A program made the translations under genes and the position numbers. DNA of 64,000 nucleotides from Oscillospiraceae bacterium (lineage in GTDB: Bacteria; Bacillota; Clostridia; Oscillospirales; Oscillospiraceae): assembly GCA_910575505.1 (NCBI GenBank), contig CAJTFK010000015.1, positions 32,403 through 96,402 of the forward strand, given 5' to 3'. The notes beneath the pieces are model-generated. The model worked only from the letters and a program-made list of their open reading frames with translations, was not told where the DNA came from and searched no databases. Numbering within the stretch: the stretch's first letter is position 1; each line of letters starts with the position of its first letter. This document shows, in pieces, positions 33,954 through 41,812 of this stretch.

Positions 33954-35501
33954 TTATTGCAGAGACGTGAAGGCCTCCGGGAAACGGGCGATCACATCCT
34001 CCGGCGTCACGCAGTACTCCGTCAGCGCCTCCGCCGCCAGGTCCCCGGCCCGTCCATGAAGCCACACGCCCCCTGCCGCCGCCCGGACAGGAGTAGCTCC
34101 CTGGGCCAGAAGAGAGGCGATCAGCCCCGTCAGCACATCGCCGCTGCCCCCCTTGGCAAGGCCCGAGTTCCCGGTGGTGTTCACCAGCACCGTCCCCGCC
34201 TCTGTGGCCGTCACCGTCCGGTGTCCCTTCAAAACCAGGGTGCAGCCGTGACGGAGGGCAAAGGTCCGGGCCGCCTCTGCCCTGCCGGGGGTCAAATCGC
34301 CGCCAACGCGGGCGAACTCTCCGTCGTGAGGCGTCAGAACGGTTTTCCAGCCCCTGTCCCGCCGGACGTCCAAACTATCTATATGTCCCTCCAGGGCGTT
34401 TATGCCGCCGGCGTCCAGAACCACGGGCTTTTCTGTCTGCTCCAGCACCTCCCGCACCAGCTTCGCCGTGCCCTCGTCCCGGCCAAGGCCGGGGCCTATG
34501 GCCAACACATTACAGCCCGCCAGCCTCTCCAGCACCTCGGAAAGGGCCTTCCGGCCCAGCTTCCCGCTCCAGTCGCTGCTCAGGGGAAAGGGCATGGCGG
34601 AGACGCATTTGGCCGCTGCAATCTGCCAGATACTGTCGGGGACCCCCAGATACACCAGTCCGCAGCCGGACCGCACCGCCGCCGAGGCCGCCAGGTATGG
34701 CGCGCCGGTATAACCCACCGCGCCGCCCACCACAAGGAGCTTGCCGAAGTCCCCCTTGTGTCCGTCGGGCTTCCGGGGCGGCAGGGCGGCGCGGACAAAC
34801 TCCGCCTCCACAGTCTGGATGAGTCCGGTCATCTCCCGGACCAGGGTCCTGGGGATGCCGATGTCCCGGACCCGCACCTCGCCGGAATATACCGCGCCGT
34901 CTCCCACGAACTGCCCTATCTTCGGCAGGGTGAAGGTCACGGTGACGTCGGCCCGGACCGCCCGGCCCAGCACCTTTCCCGTGTCCGCCGCCACGCCGCT
35001 GGCAATATCCGCCGCCACCACCCTGCCCCGGCATAGGTTGATGAGGTCCACCGCCGCCGCAAAGGCGGAATCCGGAGCGATGTCCCGGCTGAGGCCCACG
35101 CCGAATACGGCGTCGACGACCACATGGCTCCGCCGGGCCCAGGCGGCCTGCTCCCCGCCGTCCGGGGCAAAGGGCTCCAGCTCCACGCCGCACTCGCTGA
35201 GGCGGCGGGTTTCCTCCAGAGCGTCGGGGGTCAGCCGCTCATAGCTGCCCACCAGGAACACCCGGACCCCCACACCCGCCAGGAACAGCAGCCGTGCGGC
35301 GGCGATGCCGTCCCCGCCGTTGTTTCCCGCGCCGCAGAACACTGCCGCCCGGCATCTGGCGGGCTTGTCCGGCAGCAAATCCAGGGCCGCCTGAGCCACG
35401 CCCTCCGCCGCCTGCTCCATCAGGTCGATGGAGGGAATTTTCCAGGTCTCAATGGCCTTTTTGTCCAGCGCCTTCATCTGCGCCGCCGTAGCCAGCTTCA
35501 T
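33954..35501 (-). CDS. nnr: Bifunctional NAD(P)H-hydrate epimerase/dehydratase
   Basis: The 515-aa enzyme repairs damaged NAD(P)HX. The N-terminal YjeF domain (about 1-215, with FCGAGNNGGDGIAAAR near residue 55) epimerises; the C-terminal ribokinase-like domain (about 230-510, with GPGLGRDEGT and SGLAKGGSGDVLTGLI) is the ADP/ATP-dependent dehydratase. The ATG at 35501 follows AGGAGG and gives MKLATAAQMKALDKKAI. It is full length. Confidence 0.95.
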   Translation of the reverse strand: MKLATAAQMKALDKKAIETWKIPSIDLMEQAAEGVAQAALDLLPDKPARCRAAVFCGAGNNGGDGIAAARLLFLAGVGVRVFLVGSYERLTPDALEETRRLSECGVELEPFAPDGGEQAAWARRSHVVVDAVFGVGLSRDIAPDSAFAAAVDLINLCRGRVVAADIASGVAADTGKVLGRAVRADVTVTFTLPKIGQFVGDGAVYSGEVRVRDIGIPRTLVREMTGLIQTVEAEFVRAALPPRKPDGHKGDFGKLLVVGGAVGYTGAPYLAASAAVRSGCGLVYLGVPDSIWQIAAAKCVSAMPFPLSSDWSGKLGRKALSEVLERLAGCNVLAIGPGLGRDEGTAKLVREVLEQTEKPVVLDAGGINALEGHIDSLDVRRDRGWKTVLTPHDGEFARVGGDLTPGRAEAARTFALRHGCTLVLKGHRTVTATEAGTVLVNTTGNSGLAKGGSGDVLTGLIASLLAQGATPVRAAAGGVWLHGRAGDLAAEALTEYCVTPEDVIARFPEAFTSLQ

Positions 35502-35660
35502 GGTTCCCGCCTCCTGTGCGTTGAATTTGTCTCTTTGATTATAGCCTCTTTTCTCCAAAAACGCAATCCATCCTCCGGGCAAAAACGGCGCTTCCCGCCC
35601 TTTTCTCCCCCTGGCTCCCGGCGTCTGCGCTTTTTGAAACAAGCTCCGCTGATTTCCCTC

Positions 35661-35689
35661 TTGCTTTTCTCTTTTTTCTGTGGTATAAG
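35661..35689 (+). promoter_or_regulatory. Promoter of the T-box operon
   Basis: TTGCTT (35661-35666) and TATAAG (35684-35689) are 17 bp apart, placing the start just before the T-box leader. Confidence 0.7.
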
Positions 35690-35696
35690 TAATATT

Positions 35697-35946
35697 CGAT
35701 ACTGGCAATGAACGGGAAAATAGCGAGGTCCGCGCCGCTTAGAGAGAAGGGTCCGCCGGCTGCAAGGCCCTTTGCGGTGCGTCGCTTGGTTCGCCCGGGA
35801 GCCGCCATGGAGACATGGCCGGTCCGCCCTCCGTTACAGGGGCCTTCGAGTGTGCGCAGGCCATGGGTCCGCGTGAATCCGGGTGGTACCGCGGAGGGCC
35901 CTGCCTTTCGTCCCAGGTGATTGGGGCGGAGGGCTTTTTTCTTTGT
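35697..35946 (+). ncRNA. T-box riboswitch, phenylalanine specifier
   Basis: The leader has a Stem I region with AGAGAG at 35741, a likely UUC (Phe) specifier at 35790-35792 within GGTTCGCCC, and the hallmark T-box GGGTGGTACCGCGG at 35881-35894, whose UGGU can pair with the ACCA end of tRNAPhe. A terminator stem (about 35898-35934) and six Us follow. Uncharged tRNAPhe should favour antitermination. The first gene downstream is a polysaccharide deacetylase, then pheS. Confidence 0.9.
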
Positions 35947-35972
35947 TTTCCTCCCCCAAAAAGCAAAAGGAG

Positions 35973-36878
35973 ATGCTGCCATTGCGCCTGTCCCGCCGGA
36001 ACATTGTTTTCTTCTTTTTGGCCTTTCTGGCCCTCCTGGCCGCCCTCGCCCTTCTGGCGGCGGCGCTTCTGGTCCGCCTGGGCACCAGCCGGCCGGAGCG
36101 GCCCCTGCCGGTGCTGATGTATCACCATGTGATCCCCGACGGCGGAGACTGCAACGATATGACCGTCACCGCCTCCCGCCTGCGGGCGGACCTTCAATGG
36201 CTGGAGGACAACGGCTACACCACCGTCCTCCCCCGGGAGCTGGCGGAGGGGAGGGACCTGCCGGAAAAGCCCGTCCTGGTCACCTTTGACGACGGCTACC
36301 GCAGCAATTACGAGCTGGCCTTTCCCATCCTTCAGGAGCTCCGGGCCAAGGCGGCCATCTCCGTCATGGTCTTCATGCAGGAACACTGTGCCGACGACTT
36401 CATCACCTGGGCCATGTGCCGGGAGATGACAGACTCCGGCCTGGTGGAAATCGGGTCCCACACCTACCTCTGCCACAACCTGGGAGAGCGGCAGGGCCGC
36501 TTTGAGCCCGGGGGCGTCAACGGCGTCCAGCGGGACCCGGCGGAGAGCGACGAGGCCTTTCAGGCCAGAGTGCTGGACGATATTCAGCTGAGCTATGACC
36601 TGATTGAGGAAAACACCGGCCAGGCCCCTGCCCTTTTCGCCTATCCTTTCGGCCTGCGGGACCCGGAGGCCGACGCCCTGATCCGGGAGCTGTTCCCCGT
36701 CTCCGCCGTCACCTATCCCTGGACCGCGGACCTGGCCCAGGGGCTCCACGCCCTGCCCCGGTACACCGTCACCATGGACAGGACCCCGGAGGAGCTTTTG
36801 AAGCCCCCTCTGTTCTTCCGGCTGAAAACCGGAGTCAAGATTCTGCTGGGCAGGGAGACCGTCCCGGCCCAGACCTGA
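35973..36878 (+). CDS. Membrane-anchored polysaccharide deacetylase
   Basis: The 301-aa protein has one N-terminal membrane helix (about 10-33) and a NodB-type deacetylase domain: VLMYHHV near residue 47, VTFDDGYRSNYELAF near residue 103 with catalytic and metal aspartates, and GSHTYLCHNL near residue 160. It likely removes acetyl groups from peptidoglycan or another surface glycan. The ATG directly abuts AGGAG; the in-frame TTG at 35982 has a better 9-nt spacing and may be the true start. It lies between the Phe T-box and pheS. Confidence 0.9.
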   Translation: MLPLRLSRRNIVFFFLAFLALLAALALLAAALLVRLGTSRPERPLPVLMYHHVIPDGGDCNDMTVTASRLRADLQWLEDNGYTTVLPRELAEGRDLPEKPVLVTFDDGYRSNYELAFPILQELRAKAAISVMVFMQEHCADDFITWAMCREMTDSGLVEIGSHTYLCHNLGERQGRFEPGGVNGVQRDPAESDEAFQARVLDDIQLSYDLIEENTGQAPALFAYPFGLRDPEADALIRELFPVSAVTYPWTADLAQGLHALPRYTVTMDRTPEELLKPPLFFRLKTGVKILLGRETVPAQT

Positions 36879-36951
36879 AAGAAAATCCTTCTCCCCTCCG
36901 CCGGCGGAACCGGGCGGCGGAGGGCGGGAACGAAAAAAGGAGTTTTACCGT

Positions 36952-37977
36952 ATGAAAGAACAACTGGAAGCCATCCGCAAAGGGGCTCTGGACGCCATCG
37001 GCGGCGCGCAGGAGCCCGCCGGCCTGGAGTCCCTCCGGGTGAAATACCTGGGCAAAAAGGGAGAGCTCACCGCCGTTCTGAAGCAGATGGGCGGTCTCTC
37101 TGCCGAGCTGCGGCCCGTCATGGGCCAGCTGGCCAACGACGTCCGGGCCAGCCTGGAAAAGGCCATTGAGTCCCGAGCCGCCATCCTCTCTCAAAAGGCC
37201 CTGGAGGCCCGTCTGGAGGCGGAGACCGTAGACGTCACCATCCCCGGGACAAAGCCCTCTCACGGGCACAAGCACCCCATGTACTCCGTGCTGGACGAGC
37301 TCAAGGAGCTGTTTCTGAACATGGGCTTCGAGATCATGGACGGCCCGGAGATCGAGCAGGCCGACTACAACTTCACCAAGCTCAACGCCCCGGAAAATCA
37401 TCCCTCCCGGGACTGGACCGACACCTTTTACCTGACGGAGGACTCCTCCGTCCTCCTCCGGTCCCAGACCTCTCCCATGCAGATCCGGGCCATGGAGACC
37501 CACGGTGTGCCCATCCGCATGATCTCCGCCGGGCGGGTCTACCGCAAGGACGAGGTGGACGCCACGCACTCCCCCATGTTCCACCAGATCGAGGGGCTGG
37601 TGGTGGACAAAGGCATCACCATGGCGGACCTGAAAGGCACGCTGAACGCCGTCATCCGGGAAATCTACGGCCCTGAGACCCAGACCCGGTTCCGGCCCCA
37701 TCACTTCCCCTTCACCGAGCCCAGCTGTGAGGTGGACATCCAGTGCCACAAGTGCGGCGGCAAGGGCTGCCCCACCTGCAAGGGCGAGGGCTGGATTGAA
37801 ATTCTGGGCGCCGGCATGGTCCATCCCAAGGTCCTGAAAAACTGCGGCATCGACCCGGAGGAGTACTCCGGCTTTGCCTTCGGCATGGGTCTGGAGCGGC
37901 TGGCCCTGGGGCAGTATAAAATCAGCGACATGCGGCTGATCTTCGAAAACGATATGCGCTTCCTGGAACAGTTTTAA
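36952..37977 (+). CDS. pheS: Phenylalanyl-tRNA synthetase alpha subunit
   Basis: The 341-aa catalytic subunit has the N-terminal coiled coil (about 1-85), motif 2 around GRVYRKDEVDATHSPMFHQ near residue 195 and motif 3 AFGMGLERLALGQY near residue 310. It charges tRNAPhe as part of the PheS2T2 tetramer. AAGGAG precedes the ATG. It is under the Phe T-box with the deacetylase 73 bp upstream, and is separated from pheT by an Imm51-like gene. Confidence 0.97.
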   Translation: MKEQLEAIRKGALDAIGGAQEPAGLESLRVKYLGKKGELTAVLKQMGGLSAELRPVMGQLANDVRASLEKAIESRAAILSQKALEARLEAETVDVTIPGTKPSHGHKHPMYSVLDELKELFLNMGFEIMDGPEIEQADYNFTKLNAPENHPSRDWTDTFYLTEDSSVLLRSQTSPMQIRAMETHGVPIRMISAGRVYRKDEVDATHSPMFHQIEGLVVDKGITMADLKGTLNAVIREIYGPETQTRFRPHHFPFTEPSCEVDIQCHKCGGKGCPTCKGEGWIEILGAGMVHPKVLKNCGIDPEEYSGFAFGMGLERLALGQYKISDMRLIFENDMRFLEQF

Positions 37978-37989
37978 GGGAGTGCGGAG

Positions 37990-38361
37990 ATGTCTGATTA
38001 TGTAAAGCTGTTCACTCTGGAGGAAATCTCCAGCCCCTGCGTGGAGGTCATCCTGGAGGCCGGAGCCCCCAGGGTCATGGCCGTCGGCGAAAAGATGAAT
38101 GCCGTCTGCCCGGACGCCTATATGAACGGGTATAACTGGGAGGCCCTGTTCCGCCGCTATCTGGAGGAGAAGGACCCGGACATTCTGGAGGGCATGAAGA
38201 CAGACCCGGAGGCGGACATGTATGTGGCCTACTGGCCCCTGACACCGGAGAACGAGGCCAGGGCCGGGCGCTTTGAAACCATCGTCCGTTCTCTGATCGA
38301 GGATGAAGAAGCAATCTGCCGGTTCGTGGAGGAGCGCGGCGAAGAAATCGAATGGGACTGA
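37990..38361 (+). CDS. Imm51-like immunity-family protein between pheS and pheT
   Basis: The 123-aa acidic soluble protein contains NGYNWEALFRRYLEEKDPDILEGM and DPEADMYVAYWPLTPENE, blocks I associate with Imm51 immunity proteins of polymorphic toxin systems. No toxin gene is next to it. It starts 12 bp after pheS behind GGGAG and so should be co-transcribed with it under the Phe T-box. The family call is from memory and moderate. Confidence 0.6.
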   Translation: MSDYVKLFTLEEISSPCVEVILEAGAPRVMAVGEKMNAVCPDAYMNGYNWEALFRRYLEEKDPDILEGMKTDPEADMYVAYWPLTPENEARAGRFETIVRSLIEDEEAICRFVEERGEEIEWD

Positions 38362-38738
38362 CCGCAGACCTTCAGGTCTGTCCGTCTTCCGGCCCCGCTT
38401 CACAGTAGACAAGCGGCAGAGGAGCAACAGCGAGACAGACACGCCAGGCCAGCGGCAGCGAAAAGAGAAGTCATCTCCTTGCGATAACCGCCAAAGCCCC
38501 CGCTTGTACCACACCGCGGACAAAAGACTTTCATGATATAACCGCCGAAACCTCTTGCGCGCTTTTGCGTCTTTCTCTCTTTTGGACCGTGCACGGCCCG
38601 TTTTCTCTCTTTCTGCGCCGCAGAAAGAGAGAAAACGGGGGGTGCAATCATCCGGCTGACATGTCAGCTGTGATCTACCCCGTGCGTCAGCGCGGGAAAC
38701 AGCCCCGCCAGAACGGCGGGAACAGGAGGAATCTATTG
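38362..38738 (+). other. pheS-pheT spacer with a 20-bp perfect inverted repeat
   Basis: Arms 38598-38617 and 38619-38638 (CCGTTTTCTCTCTTTCTGCG and its complement) are separated by a single base. No U-tract follows. A minus-strand frame of 83 codons overlaps (38400-38651) and contains MKVFCPRCG, but it lacks support. The sequence composition differs from both neighbours, so this spacer may be an inserted repeat. Confidence 0.5.
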
Positions 38739-41465
38739 ATGAAACTATCCCGTAAATGGTTAACCGAATTCGTGGACATCGGCCCCGTCAGCGACCGGGA
38801 ATTTGCCGAGGCCATGACCATCTCCGGCTCCAAGGTGGAGACCACCGAGGACCTGGGGGCTGAGATTTCCAACGTTGTGGCAGGCCGCATCAAGGAGATG
38901 GAGCGCCATCCCGACAGCGACCACATGTGGGTCTGTCAGGTGGATATTGGGGAAACGGAACCGGTCCAGATCGTCACCGGGGCCTGGAACATCCACAAGG
39001 GCGACCTGGTTCCCGTGGCCAAACATAATTCCACCCTTCCCGGAGGCAAAAGCATCACCCGGGGCAAGCTGCGAGGGGTGCTGTCCGACGGCATGATGTG
39101 CGGCCTCCATGAGCTGGGCCTGGACGAGCGGGACTTCCCCTATGCCGTCATTGAGGCCGCCGCTCTGCTGAACGACTACAAGCCCATGGACCCGGCCAAA
39201 CCCTCCATTCCGGCGGACATCCAGCCGGGAGATAAGGTGTTCGGGCCGGTGGTCTGCGCACAAGTGGATTTGGTGATAAACGACGGCGGCGGATACTGGA
39301 CCATTGCACTGGATTGGGGAGGGGAACACGGCAATGTTCCCCAGATTCGCCTCCAGAATATCCACCAAGGGGATCTGGTGGCCTACAACACCAAAACCCA
39401 GACCATCTGCACCCTGGCGGACCTCCACGCGGAGCAGAAGGAGTTCCCCCACTGCATCCCCGACGGCATCTTCGTCATGCACGAGGAGGGCGTGAAGCCC
39501 GGCGACGACATCAAGCCCGTCATCGGTGCGGACGACCATGTGGTGGAGTTCGAAATCACCCCCAACCGGCCCGACTGCCTCAGCGTCATCGGACTGGCCC
39601 GGGAGGTCTCCGCCACCTTCGACAAGCCCCTGAAGCTCCACGAGCCCGTGGTGAAGGGCTGCCCCGAGGATGGGGACAACCCCCTGGCCCGGTCCATCGC
39701 GGAGCGTCTGGACGTGGAGACCCCGGACCCGGAGCTCTGCCCCCGGTACACCGCCCGGATGGTGCGGAACGTAAAAATCGGCCCCTCCCCCAGGTGGATG
39801 CGGGAGCGGCTGCGGAGCATGGGTGTCCGGCCCATCAACAACATCGTGGACATCACCAACTATGTCATGCTGGAATACGGCCAGCCCATGCACGCCTTTG
39901 ACTACCGCTATGTAAAGGGCGGCAAAATCGTGGTCCGCCGGGCCGCGGAGGGCGAGGAGCTGACCACTCTGGACGGCAATGTCCGGAAGCTGAATCCCGA
40001 GATGCTGGTCATTGCCGACGACACCCGGGCCGTGGGTCTGGCCGGCATCATGGGCGGGCTGAACAGCGAAATTGTGAAGGATACCGCCAATGTGGTCTTC
40101 GAGTCCGCCAATTTCGACGGGGCCTGTATCCGGAAAACCGCCCTGGCCCTGGGCATGCGCACCGAGGCGTCGGCCAAGTTCGAGAAGGGCCTGGACATCC
40201 TGAACACCCTCCCCGCCGTCAACCGGGCCTGTGAGCTGGTGGAGCTGCTGGGCGCAGGCGAGGTTGTGGACGGCGTGATTGACATTCTGAATTACGTTCC
40301 CGAGCCCCGGACCCTCCCTGTGGAGCCGGATAAAATCAATGCCCTGCTGGGAATCAACGTGCCGGAAAACGTAATGTATACCACCTTGCAGAAGCTGGGC
40401 TTTACCACCGTCAGAGAACGGGGTATGATTCAGGTTCCCTCCTGGCGCATGGACGTAGAGGGCATGGCGGACCTGGCGGAGGAGATCGCCCGGTTCTATG
40501 GTTACAACAACATTCCCGACACCCTTTCCGGCGGACTGAACCAGCGCCGGGGCTGGAGTCCCGTCCAGCAGGCGGAAAATGCCGCCGGGGCCCTCTGCCG
40601 GGCCGCGGGCTACAGCGAGATCATCACCTATTCCTTCATCTCCCCTGCCTATTACGACAAGATCAATCTCCCGGCGGACTCCCCCCTCCGGGACTCCATG
40701 AAAATTCTCAATCCCCTGGGAGAGGACACCTCCATCATGCGGACCACCACCCTGCCCTCCATGCTGGAGATTCTGGCCCGGAACTGCCACTACCGCAACA
40801 AGTCTGTCCGTCTCTATGAGCTGGGCCGGACCTATTTCGCCAAAAACGACGGTTCCGGCATGGCCGACGAGCCGAAGATTCTCTCTCTGGGCGCTTACGG
40901 TCCGGAGATGGATTTCTACGGCATCAAAGGCGCAACGGAGGCCGTCCTGGAGGGCCTGCGGATTGCAAACGTCCGCTTCGAGGCCGAACGTGGGAACCCC
41001 TCCTATCATCCCGGCCGCTGCGCCAGGGTATACAGCGGGGATCGCCTCCTGGGCGTGCTGGGTCAGATTCATCCGGCCGTGGCGGAGAACTACGGCGTGG
41101 ACTGCCCCCTCTATGCCGCAGAGCTGCGCTTTGACGCGCTCTTTGCAAGCATGGGCGGCAAACCGGTCTACCAGCCCCTGCCCCGCTTCCCCGCCGTCAC
41201 CCGGGACATCGCCCTGATCTGTGACAGGGCACTCCCTGTGGGAACGCTGGAGGACTGCATCCGCCGGGGGGCCAAGGGCCTGCTGAAGGCTGTCAGCCTC
41301 TTCGACGTCTACACCGGCAAGGGCATCCCCGAGGGCAAGAAGAGCGCGGCCTTCAGCCTGGAGCTCCGGGCGGACGACCGCAGCCTCACCGCCCAGGAGG
41401 CCGACGAGGACGTGAAGGGCATTCTGGAGCTGCTTTCGGCAGAGCTGGGAGCCGTCCTGCGCTGA
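38739..41465 (+). CDS. pheT: Phenylalanyl-tRNA synthetase beta subunit with internal insertion
   Basis: At 908 aa this is about 100 residues longer than usual. It has the EMAP-like tRNA-binding domain (about 40-150), B3/B4 editing domain (near 300-480), B5, the core synthetase fold and the C-terminal anticodon-binding domain (about 815-908, RFPAVTRDIALICD). Residues about 137-239 (39147-39455) interrupt the N-terminal region between FPYA and IPDGIFVMHEEGVKPGDD and have no counterpart in PheT proteins I know. AGGAGGA precedes the ATG. Confidence 0.96.
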   Translation: MKLSRKWLTEFVDIGPVSDREFAEAMTISGSKVETTEDLGAEISNVVAGRIKEMERHPDSDHMWVCQVDIGETEPVQIVTGAWNIHKGDLVPVAKHNSTLPGGKSITRGKLRGVLSDGMMCGLHELGLDERDFPYAVIEAAALLNDYKPMDPAKPSIPADIQPGDKVFGPVVCAQVDLVINDGGGYWTIALDWGGEHGNVPQIRLQNIHQGDLVAYNTKTQTICTLADLHAEQKEFPHCIPDGIFVMHEEGVKPGDDIKPVIGADDHVVEFEITPNRPDCLSVIGLAREVSATFDKPLKLHEPVVKGCPEDGDNPLARSIAERLDVETPDPELCPRYTARMVRNVKIGPSPRWMRERLRSMGVRPINNIVDITNYVMLEYGQPMHAFDYRYVKGGKIVVRRAAEGEELTTLDGNVRKLNPEMLVIADDTRAVGLAGIMGGLNSEIVKDTANVVFESANFDGACIRKTALALGMRTEASAKFEKGLDILNTLPAVNRACELVELLGAGEVVDGVIDILNYVPEPRTLPVEPDKINALLGINVPENVMYTTLQKLGFTTVRERGMIQVPSWRMDVEGMADLAEEIARFYGYNNIPDTLSGGLNQRRGWSPVQQAENAAGALCRAAGYSEIITYSFISPAYYDKINLPADSPLRDSMKILNPLGEDTSIMRTTTLPSMLEILARNCHYRNKSVRLYELGRTYFAKNDGSGMADEPKILSLGAYGPEMDFYGIKGATEAVLEGLRIANVRFEAERGNPSYHPGRCARVYSGDRLLGVLGQIHPAVAENYGVDCPLYAAELRFDALFASMGGKPVYQPLPRFPAVTRDIALICDRALPVGTLEDCIRRGAKGLLKAVSLFDVYTGKGIPEGKKSAAFSLELRADDRSLTAQEADEDVKGILELLSAELGAVLR

Positions 41466-41602
41466 GCGCCTGTAGCAATCTTCAAAATTACGGGCAACGG
41501 GCCGCCCGCAGGGGCCGGCTCTTGGCCGGCCCGCCTGCTGGGAATGATGATGTTTGCTATAAACGCCCGGACGGGCTCAGACAGCCTGATTCCGGCAAAA
41601 AC

Positions 41603-41642
41603 GCAAAAAGCCGGGAGGAACCCCTCATGGGTTCCTCCCGGC
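41603..41642 (-). terminator. Terminator downstream of the GerA-family gene
   Basis: A 14-bp stem (41610-41623 with 41629-41642, GCCGGGAGGAACCC) is followed on the minus strand by TTTTTGCGTTTTT. It is 170 bp beyond the gene's stop. Confidence 0.8.
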
Positions 41643-41755
41643 CAGGCTGTCAAAAAAGTTTTTTTGACAATTCGACAGCCTGTGCAAGTTTTCAGAACCC
41701 GTGGAAAGTTCTGAAAACCTTTGATTAGAAGCGAAAGGAGCCCTGATGGGTTCCT
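41643..41755. repeat. Run of three further hairpins between pheT and the GerA-family gene
   Basis: AGGCTGTC/GACAGCCT (about 41644-41682, with A6 and T7 runs inside), TTTTCAGAAC/GTTCTGAAAA (about 41688-41718) and AAAGGAnnCC/GGnnTCCTTT (about 41735-41758) follow one another. The last can end plus-strand transcription from pheT. Together with the 41603-41642 stem they leave almost no unpaired sequence. Confidence 0.6.
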
Positions 41756-41812
41756 TTCTATCTTCCTTTCCGATGCTTTTACATACATATACAGTTTATA
41801 CAGTTGGAGTGC

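Noticed and set aside
38400..38651. 83-codon minus-strand frame with MKVFCPRCG in the pheS-pheT spacer
   Set aside because: It overlaps the palindrome, has no ribosome-binding site and would lie antisense within the T-box operon.
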